A DNA stretch of 41,518 bases from Prochlorococcus sp. AG-676-P15-1 (GTDB lineage Bacteria > Cyanobacteriota > Cyanobacteriia > PCC-6307 > Cyanobiaceae). Below are positions 29,336 through 38,919 of this stretch, one piece after another. Made by a program: the position numbers and the translations under genes. The stretch covers positions 1 to 41,518 of the forward strand of contig QCUF01000007.1 in NCBI GenBank assembly GCA_003210825.1, read 5' to 3'. Positions within the stretch are counted from its first letter, which is position 1, and each line of letters opens with the position of its first letter. Below the pieces are notes generated by a model. The model was not told the origin of the DNA and did no database searches. It saw only the letters and a list, made by a program, of their open reading frames with translations.

Positions 29336-29364
29336 TTGCACCAATGCATATAAAGGTTTAGATT
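29336..29364 (+). promoter_or_regulatory. candidate promoter for rpmI-rplT
   Basis: TTGCAC (29336-29341) and TAGATT (29359-29364) are 17 bases apart and lie about 27 bases before the rpmI start, in the divergent gap to the SpoIID-like gene. The matches to consensus are three of six and four of six, so this is a guess. The leader would be about 20 bases, too short for an IF3-L20 type attenuator. An AAGGG before the ATG is a recognisable ribosome binding site. Confidence 0.35.
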
Positions 29365-29390
29365 ATCTAGATTAAACGTTCTCAAGGGAA

Positions 29391-29588
29391 ATGTCTAAAC
29401 TTAAAACTCGTAAATCAGCCGCTAAAAGATTTAAAGCTACTGCAACGGGTAAATTTACTAGAAGAAGAGCTTTCCATAATCATTTATTAGATCACAAAAG
29501 CTCAAAATTAAAGAGACATCTTAAAACAAAAGCTGTTGTTGATGAAAGAGATGCTGATAATGTAAAATTAATGATTCCCTACGCTTAA
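29391..29588 (+). CDS. rpmI: 50S ribosomal protein L35
   Basis: A 65-residue, very basic protein with the family start [19 protein letters not shown] and the HNHLLDHKS motif. L35 binds 23S rRNA late in large-subunit assembly. It precedes rplT by 30 bases, the universal pairing; infC, often first in this operon, is not here. Confidence 0.97.
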   Translation: MSKLKTRKSAAKRFKATATGKFTRRRAFHNHLLDHKSSKLKRHLKTKAVVDERDADNVKLMIPYA

Positions 29589-29618
29589 GAGCATTCAAAT
29601 TACTTTTAAAATAAATTC

Positions 29619-29966
29619 ATGGCACGCGTTAAAAGAGGCAACATAGCCAGAAAAAGAAGAAACAAAATCTTAAACCTCGCTAAAGGTTTCAGAGGAGGAA
29701 ACAAAAATCTTTTTAGAACAGCAAATCAAAGAGTAATGAAAGCTCTCTGCAACGCTTATAGAGATAGAAGAAGAAGAAAAAGAGACTTCAGAAGACTTTG
29801 GATCTCAAGGATAAATGCCTCGGCAAGAATTAATGGCACAAATTACAGCAGATTAATTAATAGGATGAAGACCTCTGACATAATTATCAATAGAAAAATG
29901 CTTGCACAATTAGCTTTAAGCGATCCACAATGTTTTGAAAAAATAGTTTCTACCGTAAGCAATTAA
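29619..29966 (+). CDS. rplT: 50S ribosomal protein L20
   Basis: A 115-residue basic protein with the N-terminal extension [16 protein letters not shown], the [19 protein letters not shown] block and [10 protein letters not shown], all typical of L20. L20 is an early assembly protein of the large subunit and in some bacteria represses its own operon. It follows rpmI and precedes the TPR protein gene by 37 bases on the same strand. Confidence 0.97.
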   Translation: MARVKRGNIARKRRNKILNLAKGFRGGNKNLFRTANQRVMKALCNAYRDRRRRKRDFRRLWISRINASARINGTNYSRLINRMKTSDIIINRKMLAQLALSDPQCFEKIVSTVSN

Positions 29967-30003
29967 ATTTAAAAATAAAATTGTTTAAAATTTCTTATAA
30001 GTA

Positions 30004-30561
30004 ATGGAAATATCTTCCTTTCAATCCTATTTGATCATCCTTTTTATAGTACTTGTAATAATCTCTATTTTTGTATTTAGGCAATTTCTTAGGACAAGAA
30101 AGGAAGAATTAAATTTAGTAAAATTTGAGCAAAAAGGCCTTAATTCATTAACAAAAGCTTCTGAATTATATGAATTTGGCTCTATCCAAATTAAAAAAAG
30201 GTTATATACAGAAGCCTCTAAGACTTTTTTGAAAGCTGTTGAATCTTATGATAACGAATCAGACGAAGCAAAAGCTATTATTGAAAATGCTCTCGGTTTT
30301 TCTTATGCAGCACAAAATGAGTTTAAAAAAGCAATCAAGCACTATAACTCAGCTATAAAATCACTCCCTGGATATACAGTCGCTTTAAATAATCTGGCAT
30401 CTGCACAACAGCGACTGCTGGAATATGATTTAGCATATGCAACTTATAAGAAAGTTTTAATAATAGATCCAAACAACAAAACAGCAATTAAAAAGAGTAA
30501 AGAACTTGAAAAAAGAAATAATTACACCCCTTTCAAAGGAATAAAAGATAAAGGATTTTAA
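30004..30561 (+). CDS. membrane-anchored TPR-repeat protein
   Basis: A 185-residue protein with one N-terminal membrane helix (about residues 8-27) followed by a basic stretch, so the rest is likely cytosolic. From about residue 48 it holds three tetratricopeptide-like helix pairs, including the [26 protein letters not shown] and [25 protein letters not shown] patterns. TPRs act as protein-binding scaffolds; the partner is unknown. It is wedged between rplT and thiG, with a single base before the thiG start, so it is probably co-translated with thiG. This position may be conserved in picocyanobacteria, but I cannot check that. Confidence 0.75.
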   Translation: MEISSFQSYLIILFIVLVIISIFVFRQFLRTRKEELNLVKFEQKGLNSLTKASELYEFGSIQIKKRLYTEASKTFLKAVESYDNESDEAKAIIENALGFSYAAQNEFKKAIKHYNSAIKSLPGYTVALNNLASAQQRLLEYDLAYATYKKVLIIDPNNKTAIKKSKELEKRNNYTPFKGIKDKGF

Positions 30562-30562
30562 A

Positions 30563-31360
30563 ATGAAACAAGATTCATGTTTACAAATTGGAGGTAAAAG
30601 CTTCTCAAGTAGGTTGATGGTTGGTACAGGAAAATATACGTCTTCAGAAGTAATGATAGAGAGTTTAGATAATACTGAATCTGAAATAATCACTGTCGCA
30701 GTGAGAAGAATTCAAAATAATGAAAATGGAGAAAATTTACTAGAAAAAATTGACTGGAAAAAATTCTGGATGCTTCCTAATACTGCTGGTTGTACCAATT
30801 CAGACGAAGCAATAAGAATAGCAATTTTAGGAAGAGAACTGGCCAAATTATCAGGTCAAGAAGAAAATAATTTCGTCAAATTAGAAGTTATTCCTGACAA
30901 AAAATATTTATTACCTGATCCTATTGAAACCCTTAAAGCAGCTGAAATATTGATAAACAAAGATTTTATTGTTCTTCCATATATAAATGCAGATCCAATA
31001 TTAGCTAAAAAGTTAGAAGAAATAGGTTGTTCAACTGTGATGCCCTTAGGATCACCTATTGGCTCTGGACAAGGCCTTTTAAATTTATCTAATATATCCA
31101 TAATTATTGAAAATTCCAATATTCCAGTAATAATTGATGCTGGTATAGGTGTACCTAGTGAAGCTTCTCAGGCTATGGAACTTGGAGCAGATGGAGTTTT
31201 AATCAATAGTGCTATAGCATTAGCTAAAAACCCCTTAAAAATGGCTAAAGCGATGAATTATGGTGTAAAAGCAGGAAGAGACGCTTTTTTAGCTGGAAGA
31301 ATTGAAAAGCAGAAGTTAGCAAACGCTAGTTCACCTGAAAAAAACATCTCAATAAAGTAA
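30563..31360 (+). CDS. thiG: thiazole synthase
   Basis: ThiG makes the thiazole ring of thiamin from deoxyxylulose phosphate, dehydroglycine and sulfur carried by ThiS. The 265-residue TIM barrel begins with [10 protein letters not shown], has the catalytic lysine K106 in VKLEVIPD, the [11 protein letters not shown] stretch and the C-terminal phosphate-binding blocks [10 protein letters not shown] and [12 protein letters not shown]. Length is typical. No thiS or thiF lies alongside. The start follows the stop of the TPR gene by one base, so the genes are probably in one transcript with rpmI-rplT. Confidence 0.97.
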   Translation: MKQDSCLQIGGKSFSSRLMVGTGKYTSSEVMIESLDNTESEIITVAVRRIQNNENGENLLEKIDWKKFWMLPNTAGCTNSDEAIRIAILGRELAKLSGQEENNFVKLEVIPDKKYLLPDPIETLKAAEILINKDFIVLPYINADPILAKKLEEIGCSTVMPLGSPIGSGQGLLNLSNISIIIENSNIPVIIDAGIGVPSEASQAMELGADGVLINSAIALAKNPLKMAKAMNYGVKAGRDAFLAGRIEKQKLANASSPEKNISIK

Positions 31361-31494
31361 TTTGATTCTTTAAAAATAATTTTATTATTAAAAAAATTGC
31401 AAGAATAACCAATTTATTAATTAAAGAGAAAAGATTTGAAACTTTTTACAATCTTTTTTCGCATTTTGGAAGCGCTCTGTAGTAATTTAATAAA

Positions 31495-31500
31495 TATAAA
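31495..31500 (+). promoter_or_regulatory. candidate -10 box for sqdB-sqdX
   Basis: TATAAA lies 26 bases before the GTG start of sqdB in a 166-base gap after thiG. The gap otherwise shows only AT-rich sequence and no small gene. No good -35 is seen. Confidence 0.25.
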
Positions 31501-31526
31501 ATGACATTTTAATTCTGGAGTTTTGA

Positions 31527-32720
31527 GTGAAAGTAATTGTTCTTGGCGGAGATGGTTTTTGCGGTTGGCCTTGTGCGGTGAATTTAGCAGAACAAAATCA
31601 TGAAGTAATTATAGTTGATAACCTAAGTCGCAGAAAAATAGATATTGATCTTGAAGTGGAATCGTTAACACCAATTTCTTCAATAAATGAAAGACTTTCT
31701 GCATGGGAAGAGACCGGTGGAAAACCAATAAAATTTATCAATATTGATCTTTCGAAACAATATCAAAAATTACTAAATTTACTTATTGAGGAAAAACCTG
31801 ATTCGATTGTACATTTTGCTGAACAAAGGGCTGCACCTTACTCAATGAAATCAAGTTATACCAAAAGATATACAGTTGATAACAATGTGAACGGTACTCA
31901 TAATTTACTTGCTGCAATTGTAGAAAGTAATTTAGATATTCATATTGTTCATTTAGGAACCATGGGAGTATATGGATATGGATCACATAGAGGCGCAACA
32001 ATTCCTGAAGGTTATTTAAAAGTTGAAGTACCTCAACCAGATGGAAGTCGTTTTGAAGAAGAAATTCTTCATCCCGCCAGTCCTGGCAGCGTTTATCATA
32101 TGACGAAGACATTAGATCAATTATTATTTCTTTATTACAACAAAAACGACTTGATTAGAATCACAGATTTACATCAAGGTATTGTTTGGGGCACAAATAC
32201 AGAAACAACATTAAAAGATCCAAGATTGACAAATAGATTCGATTACGACGGCGATTACGGTACAGTTCTTAATAGATTTCTCATGCAGGCAGCGATCGGA
32301 TATCCCCTTACTGTTCATGGGACAGGAGGACAAACAAGAGCTTTTATACATATTAAAGATTCAGTAAAATGCGTCCAACTAGCTCTAGAAAATCCTCCAC
32401 AATCTGGCGAACGAGTAAAAATTTTCAATCAAATGACAGAAAGTCATCAGGTGGGAGAATTAGCTAAAAAAGTTGCTTCTCTTACTGGAGCCGAAATCAA
32501 TTATTTACCAAATCCTCGAAATGAAGCTGTCGAAAATGATTTAATAGTTGATAATAAATGTTTCATAGAATTGGGGCTTAATCCCACCACTCTTGATAAT
32601 GGCTTATTAGAAGAAGTTGTTGAAGTAGCTAAAAAATACTCTATGAGATGTGATAAAAAAAGGATTCCTTGTATTTCAACTTGGACGAAAAAACAGGCTA
32701 AAGCAATAAAAACTAATTAA
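31527..32720 (+). CDS. sqdB: UDP-sulfoquinovose synthase
   Basis: Makes UDP-sulfoquinovose from UDP-glucose and sulfite, the head-group donor for sulfolipid (SQDG) of thylakoid membranes. The 397-residue extended short-chain dehydrogenase has the nucleotide-binding GGDGFCGWP (8-16), and the catalytic set T145, Y190 and K194 in YHMTK, equivalent to T145, Y182 and K186 of plant SQD1. Translation starts at GTG 31527. It is followed by the SqdX-type glycosyltransferase, 28 bases on. Sulfolipid spares phosphate, which matters in oligotrophic seas. Confidence 0.97.
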   Translation: MKVIVLGGDGFCGWPCAVNLAEQNHEVIIVDNLSRRKIDIDLEVESLTPISSINERLSAWEETGGKPIKFINIDLSKQYQKLLNLLIEEKPDSIVHFAEQRAAPYSMKSSYTKRYTVDNNVNGTHNLLAAIVESNLDIHIVHLGTMGVYGYGSHRGATIPEGYLKVEVPQPDGSRFEEEILHPASPGSVYHMTKTLDQLLFLYYNKNDLIRITDLHQGIVWGTNTETTLKDPRLTNRFDYDGDYGTVLNRFLMQAAIGYPLTVHGTGGQTRAFIHIKDSVKCVQLALENPPQSGERVKIFNQMTESHQVGELAKKVASLTGAEINYLPNPRNEAVENDLIVDNKCFIELGLNPTTLDNGLLEEVVEVAKKYSMRCDKKRIPCISTWTKKQAKAIKTN

Positions 32721-32748
32721 AAATAGTTTTAATATCTAACTTAAAAAA

Positions 32749-33882
32749 GTGAAAATAGCATTCTTTACTGAAACTTTTCTACCTAAAGTTGACGGAATAG
32801 TAACAAGACTAACTAAGACCATCGAATTTTTAACAAAAAATGGTGATGAAGTTATAGTGTTTTGTCCTGAGGGATGTCCTGATTCTTATAAAGGAGCAAC
32901 AATAGTAGGAGTTGCTGCAATGCCGCTACCTTTATATCCTGAATTAAAATTAGGCTTACCTGGCCCTGCAGTCTCTGATAAGTTAGAAGAATTCAAGCCA
33001 GACTTAGTACATGTAGTTAATCCCGCTGTACTTGGACTTGGAGGCATATGGCTAGCAAAAACAAATAATATTCCTCTAATTGCAAGTTACCATACACATC
33101 TTCCGAAATATCTTGAACACTACGGAATGGGTATGTTGGAACCCCTTTTATGGGAGTTGTTAAAAGCAGCTCATAATCAAGCCTTATTAAATCTTTGTAC
33201 CTCAACTGCAATGGTTAATGAACTCGAAGATAAAGGAATACAGAGGACCGCTTTATGGCAAAGAGGTGTCGACACTGAGAACTTCAGACCAGAATTAAGA
33301 AGCGAAAAAATGAGAGAAAAATTATTTGGAAAATATCAAAATACGGATTCACTTTTGATTTATGTTGGTAGATTATCGGCAGAAAAGCAAATTGAAAGAA
33401 TTAAACCTGTATTAGATAATATACCAGGAGCATGTCTCGCTCTAGTGGGAGATGGTCCCTACAGAGGACAGTTGGAAAAGATTTTTGAAAACACAAAAAC
33501 AAATTTCATAGGTTATTTATCTGGTGAAGAGCTAGCCAGTGCATACGCATCTGGGGATATATTTTTATTCCCATCAAGCACAGAAACTCTCGGATTAGTA
33601 TTGTTAGAAGCAATGGCTGCAGGATGCCCAGTAATAGGAGCTAATAAAGGTGGTATCCCAGATATTATCAATAATGGAATAAATGGTTGCTTATATAACC
33701 CAGATGAAGAAGACAATGGAGAAAGAAGTTTAATTGAAGCTACTAAAAAAATCCTAGCAGATAAGAATAAAAAAGAAGCTATGAGAAAAGAAGCTAGAAA
33801 AGAAGCTGAACAATGGGACTGGAACCAAGCTACTCTTCAATTACAAAAATATTATTCAGAAACACTTGAAAACATTTCCTAA
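32749..33882 (+). CDS. sqdX: sulfoquinovosyltransferase, GT4 family
   Basis: Transfers sulfoquinovose from its UDP carrier to diacylglycerol to finish SQDG. The 377-residue GT-B fold starts with FFTETFLPKVDGIVTRL, carries the middle ASYHTHLPKYLEHYG segment and the C-terminal EX7E motif in ETLGLVLLEAMAAGCPV. The assignment to SqdX, rather than another GT4 enzyme, rests on its close match in pattern and on sitting directly behind sqdB. It also uses a GTG start. It converges on a short orphan gene with eleven bases between them. Confidence 0.93.
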   Translation: MKIAFFTETFLPKVDGIVTRLTKTIEFLTKNGDEVIVFCPEGCPDSYKGATIVGVAAMPLPLYPELKLGLPGPAVSDKLEEFKPDLVHVVNPAVLGLGGIWLAKTNNIPLIASYHTHLPKYLEHYGMGMLEPLLWELLKAAHNQALLNLCTSTAMVNELEDKGIQRTALWQRGVDTENFRPELRSEKMREKLFGKYQNTDSLLIYVGRLSAEKQIERIKPVLDNIPGACLALVGDGPYRGQLEKIFENTKTNFIGYLSGEELASAYASGDIFLFPSSTETLGLVLLEAMAAGCPVIGANKGGIPDIINNGINGCLYNPDEEDNGERSLIEATKKILADKNKKEAMRKEARKEAEQWDWNQATLQLQKYYSETLENIS

Positions 33883-33893
33883 ATTTCTATAAA

Positions 33894-34145
33894 TTAAGCC
33901 ACATGTGGGGGTGGGGTAGGATTAATAAATGTATTGATGGGGAGTATTAAAGTAGCAATATTTTGATTCTTATCGGGCCTCTGTTTTTTAGGAAATCTTT
34001 TTCCAAATGGCACTCTAATTACATTAGTACCTTCAACTGAATTTACTTTTGTATTATTCTCTAAGGAATTATTAACAAAATTTGGTAAATTCAAATTATT
34101 AATTGGCAAGCGTTTAACCTTACCAGATTTAAAATCTTTGCTCAT
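33894..34145 (-). CDS. hypothetical protein, 83 residues, basic
   Basis: I do not recognise this protein. It is polar and rich in Lys and Asn, has no membrane segment or signal peptide, and is probably mostly disordered. Notable stretches are VIRVPFGKRFPKKQRP (about 43-58) and a C-terminal TPPPHVA. It occupies the gap between sqdX and gcvP, convergent to the first and co-directional with the second, 130 bases downstream of the gcvP stop. A full-length frame filling this space in a compact genome favours a real gene, but without conservation data this is modest evidence. Confidence 0.6.
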   Translation of the reverse strand: MSKDFKSGKVKRLPINNLNLPNFVNNSLENNTKVNSVEGTNVIRVPFGKRFPKKQRPDKNQNIATLILPINTFINPTPPPHVA

Positions 34146-34275
34146 AGCTTCAAATACCCCAAATAAATTTGATGCTTGATAATAATAATAAAAAAATCTA
34201 AAAAAATTCTATAAGAAAATATTAAATTTTTTATTTAACTTGACGATAACTAAAAAACCAGAAGAATGCTAGTCT

Positions 34276-37185
34276 TTATGCACATTCTTTGTCATCTAAA
34301 AAATCTTTATCGTTAACATTACAAGAACAAATTAAATTTCTATCTCCATAAGCATTATCAATTCTTGATACAGAAGACCAGAATTTATGTTCGAATTTAC
34401 CTTTATACGGATATGCAGCCTTTTCTTTTGAATAAGGATAATTCCAATTATCTGAAATTAACTCATTTATAGTATGAGGAGCATTACTAATTAAATTATT
34501 ATTTCTGAGATTTATATTATTTTCAATTTCTTCAATTTCTTCGCTTATTAAGAGCATAGCTTCACAAAATCTATTTAACTCTGTCAAGCTTTCACTTTCA
34601 GTAGGCTCGATCATTATAGTTTCAGGAACTGGCCAACTTATCGTTGGAGCATGAAAGCTATAGTCTATTAATCTCTTAGCTATATCATTTACACTTAAAC
34701 CTGTTTTTGACTTCAACTCTCTAAAATCAAGGATACATTCATGTGCGACAAAATTATTTTGTCCTTTATATAAAATCTTAAATTTATTTTTTAATGTATT
34801 AGCAATATAATTTGCTGACAATATTGCATGACTACTCGCCTTTCTTAAACCACTTTGACCAGCCATCTTTATGTACATCCAGCTTATTGGAAGAATGCTT
34901 GCACTTCCATGCTGTGAAGAAGATACAGAATAACCGAATTGACTTAAAGTATTACATTTCAAAGAATGGGAAGGAAGGAAAGGACTTAAAGTTTCAGATG
35001 TTGCAACTGGACCAACTCCAGGACCACCACCTCCATGAGGAATACAAAATGTTTTATGTAAATTTAAATGGCAAACATCCACGCCATAATCACCAGGCCT
35101 GCATAAACCGACCTGAGCATTAAGATTTGCTCCATCCAAATAAACAAATGCACCAACTGAATGAATTAAGTCACAAATTTCTCTGATTTTTAATTCAAAA
35201 ACTCCATGAGTAGAGGGATAAGTTAACATTAGTGCACCAATTGTATTATCAAATTCCTGGACCTTAATTAATAAATCCTCATAAGAAATATTACCCTCAG
35301 AATCACATTTAATAGTTACAACATCAAATCCTGCCATCACTGCACTAGCAGGATTTGTTCCATGAGCACTTTGTGGTATTAGGCATTTTTTTCTTAATAA
35401 ATCACCTTTTGAAGAGAAGTAAGAATTAATTGCCAATAGACCCGCAAACTCACCTTGAGAGCCTGCATTCGGTTGAAATGAAACTGAATTCAAGCCAATT
35501 AGGTCACTAATCCATTTCTCAAGATCGCTTATTATTTTTGAGTAACCCTTTGTTTGATTAGCTGGAGCGAAAGGGTGAATTGACGATAAATTAGCCCATG
35601 AAATTGGAATAAGCTCTGCTGCAGAATTTAATTTCATCGTACAACTTCCTAGTGGAATCATTCCATCAACCAGTGAAAAATCTTTCTCAGCAAGTTTAAA
35701 AATATACCTCATTAAATCCGTCTCACTTTGATAATTTTCAAATACATTTTGTTGCATCCATTCTTTATTTCTTAGAGGAATCCCCTCAAACTGAAAACAA
35801 TTATTAAGTGTAATATGCTTTAAATCTTCTTTTCTTCCTAGCCCATTTGCTACGCAAGTTACTATCATATGGATTTCATTTTTATCAGTAAGCTCATCTA
35901 GGGAAATTCCAAATCCTGTTGATTCCTCAATCGATGAACCCAAAGGTAAAATTCTAAAGTTGAATCCTTTTTTTAAAGCTTCTTTATGAATATTTTCAGA
36001 TTCCTCACAGTAAATATCAAAACTATCGAACCTACTCCCAAGAGGTATGTTTAAACCTAATTCAGAAAGTAAAGATTCTAGATATCGTCTTAAAACAACT
36101 AATCTCTTAGCCATTTTTGTTAAGCCTGAAGACCCATGATATATGGCATAAAAAGAAGATATTATTGCTAATAAAGATTGAGCTGTACAAATATTACTAG
36201 TCGCCTTTTCTCTTCTTATATGTTGTTCTCTTGTTTGCAATGCCAATCTCAGTGATTGTTCTCCATTTCTAGATAGAGTTTGTCCTACAATTCTTCCTGG
36301 TATAAGTCTTTTATATTTTTCAGTACATGCAAAAAATGCTGCATGAGGACCACCAAAGCCCATTGGAACCCCAAATCTTTGCAAACTACCAACAGCTATA
36401 TCAACTCCAAATTGAGCTATTGGTTTTATTAAAACCTGCGCAAGAGGATCAATAATTGATGTGACAACTATTTCTGCTTTATGAGCTTGGGAGATTAAAA
36501 ATGTTGGATCAAATAAATCTCCATTTTTACCAGGAAGCTGGATTAAAAGACCAAAAACATCATCATGAGTATTAGAGTACTTTTGATTAAAACGTTTTAA
36601 CTTAATTCCTAATGGTTTAGCTCTCGTCAATAAAACATTAAATGTATGGTCAAAAACATTTTCATCTACTAAAAAAATATTTGAGGACTTATTTTTCCTT
36701 GAAGAAAAACTCATTGTCATTGCTTCTGCAGCAGCTGTTCCCTCATCTAAAAGAGATGCATTAGCTATAGAGAAACCGGTTAATTCACAAATTAAAGTTT
36801 GAAAATTAAACAAAGCTTCTAATCTGCCTTGAGCAATTTCTGCTTGATAAGGGGTATAAGCGGTATACCACCTGGGGTTTTCTAGTACATGCCTTTGTAC
36901 AACTTTAGGTGTATGTGTTCCGTAATATCCAAGTCCAATTAAAGATCTAAATTTATGATTTTTATTAGATATTTCTTCTAATTCGTTCAATGCCTCAATT
37001 TCAGAACATCCTTTTGGCATGACATCTGAATATTTTTCTTTTAACTGAATATCTTCAGGTATAACTTGATTAATAAATTCATCTATATTGTTAAAACCAA
37101 GTTTCTGAAGCATTTTTTTTTCATCATTATCCTTCAATCCAAGATGTCTATCAATAAATAAATCCGAGTTGCTTGTGGGATTCAT
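34276..37185 (-). CDS. gcvP: glycine dehydrogenase (decarboxylating), P-protein
   Basis: PLP enzyme that decarboxylates glycine and loads the aminomethyl group onto lipoyl-GcvH. It is the fused P1P2 type of 969 residues. The PLP lysine is K711 in HLNLHKTF, followed by the glycine-rich PHGGGGPG loop. The N-terminal half has FIDRHLG and the RWYTAYTPYQAEIAQGRLEAL block. Glycine cleavage serves photorespiration and one-carbon supply in cyanobacteria. The start is 46 bases downstream of gcvH; no glycine riboswitch could fit in that gap and I see none. gcvT is not in this window. Confidence 0.97.
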   Translation of the reverse strand: MNPTSNSDLFIDRHLGLKDNDEKKMLQKLGFNNIDEFINQVIPEDIQLKEKYSDVMPKGCSEIEALNELEEISNKNHKFRSLIGLGYYGTHTPKVVQRHVLENPRWYTAYTPYQAEIAQGRLEALFNFQTLICELTGFSIANASLLDEGTAAAEAMTMSFSSRKNKSSNIFLVDENVFDHTFNVLLTRAKPLGIKLKRFNQKYSNTHDDVFGLLIQLPGKNGDLFDPTFLISQAHKAEIVVTSIIDPLAQVLIKPIAQFGVDIAVGSLQRFGVPMGFGGPHAAFFACTEKYKRLIPGRIVGQTLSRNGEQSLRLALQTREQHIRREKATSNICTAQSLLAIISSFYAIYHGSSGLTKMAKRLVVLRRYLESLLSELGLNIPLGSRFDSFDIYCEESENIHKEALKKGFNFRILPLGSSIEESTGFGISLDELTDKNEIHMIVTCVANGLGRKEDLKHITLNNCFQFEGIPLRNKEWMQQNVFENYQSETDLMRYIFKLAEKDFSLVDGMIPLGSCTMKLNSAAELIPISWANLSSIHPFAPANQTKGYSKIISDLEKWISDLIGLNSVSFQPNAGSQGEFAGLLAINSYFSSKGDLLRKKCLIPQSAHGTNPASAVMAGFDVVTIKCDSEGNISYEDLLIKVQEFDNTIGALMLTYPSTHGVFELKIREICDLIHSVGAFVYLDGANLNAQVGLCRPGDYGVDVCHLNLHKTFCIPHGGGGPGVGPVATSETLSPFLPSHSLKCNTLSQFGYSVSSSQHGSASILPISWMYIKMAGQSGLRKASSHAILSANYIANTLKNKFKILYKGQNNFVAHECILDFRELKSKTGLSVNDIAKRLIDYSFHAPTISWPVPETIMIEPTESESLTELNRFCEAMLLISEEIEEIENNINLRNNNLISNAPHTINELISDNWNYPYSKEKAAYPYKGKFEHKFWSSVSRIDNAYGDRNLICSCNVNDKDFLDDKECA

Positions 37186-37231
37186 ATTTAATTTATTTTT
37201 CTTTAAAATAGCCGGTTTTTATAAAATTGCT

Positions 37232-37621
37232 TTAATTCGGAACAACCTTTGATTTATATTCATCTGAATTCATTAAATCGTCTAATAAAACATTTGATTC
37301 TGATTTAATAATTATTAACCATCCATCACCAATTGGATCATTTTGCAAAATTTCTGGATTATCAATAACTCCTTCATTTACAGAAATCACTTCTCCTGAA
37401 AAAGGAAGATATACCTCTTCAACAGCCTTAACAGATTCAATTGTTCCAAAAGTTTCTCCTTTTTGTAAATTAGTTCCCTTCTCGACTAATTCAACAAAAA
37501 CAATATCTCCTAATTGATCAATAGCAAACTCACTAACACCAATTTTTAACAATCCATTTTCTTCCTTCACATATTCATGTGTATCAGCATATTTTAGATA
37601 ATTTGGAAACTTATAGGACAT
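37232..37621 (-). CDS. gcvH: glycine cleavage system H protein
   Basis: Lipoyl carrier that shuttles the aminomethyl group from the P- to the T-protein. The 129-residue beta-barrel has the lipoylated lysine K65 in the ESVKAVEEVY motif, preceded by FGTI. Full normal length and no odd residues. It lies eight bases after the PLP-enzyme gene and 46 bases before gcvP on the same strand, so the group is probably one operon. Confidence 0.97.
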   Translation of the reverse strand: MSYKFPNYLKYADTHEYVKEENGLLKIGVSEFAIDQLGDIVFVELVEKGTNLQKGETFGTIESVKAVEEVYLPFSGEVISVNEGVIDNPEILQNDPIGDGWLIIIKSESNVLLDDLMNSDEYKSKVVPN

Positions 37622-37629
37622 AATAAAAT

Positions 37630-38919
37630 TTATGGAAAAATGAGAGATTCCTTTTCAATTAGATTTTCTTCTAATAATTCAAATACTAATTGAATTAAAG
37701 CAATTTTGATGTGAGCCATGTGAGAACCACCTTGGACAAAAATATTAAATGGATCTCTTAAAGGAGCATCAGCTGAAAATTCACTTGTACTTCCTTCAAT
37801 AAATGTACCTCCAGACATTAATAAATTTGAATCGTAACCACTCATTGGAGAAGGAATAACATTTAAAAAAGAATCTATCGGTGAAGAATTTTGAAAGGAC
37901 TGACATACTTTTTGTATTAAGTGTGGATTATTTAATCTAACTGCTTGAATTATGTCTGATCTATACGACTTAGGTTCGGGTAAAACCATAAAACCTAGTT
38001 TTTTAAATACTGCAGCTACCAAATCGGCACCTTTTAGAGATTCGTGAACCATTTGAGGTGCCAAAAATAATCCCTGTAGAATTAATCTCCCGAAACCAAA
38101 GTTAATTCCTGCATCGGCACCAATTCCTGGTGCAGTTAATCTACAACATGCCATTTCAACTAATTCAGAATCACCTGCGATATATCCACCAGTAGGAACA
38201 ATAGTTCCACCCAAATTTTTAATTAGCGATCCAGCGATTATATTTGCGCCATTAACAATTGGTTCACTATCTTCTACAAGTTCTCCATAACAATTATCCA
38301 CAAAACAAATACATTTAGGATTAAGTGAATGAACAAGATTGCAGATTTGTTTTATTTGATTATTATTTAAAGATTTTCTCCAACTATAACCACAACTTTT
38401 CTGAATAAATACTAATTTACATTTATTTTTTTTTAAAAAATCTACAATTTTATCTTCGTAGGAATTTGTTTTTTCATCCATACTAATTTGACGATATTCA
38501 ACTCCTAAATCTAATAAAGAGCCTTTGCCCTTACCTCTTATGCCTATAACTTCCTCCAATGTATCGTAAGGGGTTCCAGTTACAGATAACATTAAATCCC
38601 CTGGCCGCAAAATACCAAAAAGAACGGTGCTTAAAGCATGAGTTCCACTTACAAATTGCATCCTTACAGCTGATTTTTCTGCAAGAAAAAATTTAGCGAA
38701 TACCTCATCAATCTTTTGTCTAGATAAATCATCATGTCCACTACCCGTAGTTTGATTGAAGTGACTTGTTGAAACTCTTTCTTCCTTAAAAATTTTTAAG
38801 ATATTATCTAATTTGTAATAAATTTGATTTGATCTTTCAACAAAAATACCCTTTAAACTTTCTTCCACAGATGTAACCATTTCTTCGGCTAATCTAAAAT
38901 TATAAGTTTTATTTTTCAT
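37630..38919 (-). CDS. methionine gamma-lyase / 'aluminium resistance' family PLP enzyme
   Basis: A 429-residue fold-type I PLP enzyme of the COG4100 type, often annotated as an aluminium-resistance or methionine gamma-lyase-like protein. The probable PLP lysine is K234 in SLIKNLGGT; upstream are the GTHALSTVLFG phosphate-contact region (92-102) and DNCYGE (208-213), where the aspartate would pair with the PLP nitrogen. The true substrate is unknown; sulfur amino acid lyase activity is an inference. The start overlaps the end of the HTH-like gene by eleven bases and the stop is eight bases before gcvH. Confidence 0.85.
   Translation of the reverse strand: MKNKTYNFRLAEEMVTSVEESLKGIFVERSNQIYYKLDNILKIFKEERVSTSHFNQTTGSGHDDLSRQKIDEVFAKFFLAEKSAVRMQFVSGTHALSTVLFGILRPGDLMLSVTGTPYDTLEEVIGIRGKGKGSLLDLGVEYRQISMDEKTNSYEDKIVDFLKKNKCKLVFIQKSCGYSWRKSLNNNQIKQICNLVHSLNPKCICFVDNCYGELVEDSEPIVNGANIIAGSLIKNLGGTIVPTGGYIAGDSELVEMACCRLTAPGIGADAGINFGFGRLILQGLFLAPQMVHESLKGADLVAAVFKKLGFMVLPEPKSYRSDIIQAVRLNNPHLIQKVCQSFQNSSPIDSFLNVIPSPMSGYDSNLLMSGGTFIEGSTSEFSADAPLRDPFNIFVQGGSHMAHIKIALIQLVFELLEENLIEKESLIFP

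Noticed and set aside
31361..31526. Small RNA or small gene in the thiG-sqdB gap
   Set aside because: No frame of useful length and no stable hairpin with a T-run; only a possible -10 box is seen.
31783..32112. Open frame (109 codons) antisense to sqdB
   Set aside because: Covers the conserved SqdB active-site region and gives a low-complexity peptide; a shadow.
37186..37231. Glycine riboswitch before gcvP
   Set aside because: The gap is 46 bases, too small for even a single glycine aptamer, and no aptamer-like conserved purine-rich core is seen. The gap before gcvH is eight bases.
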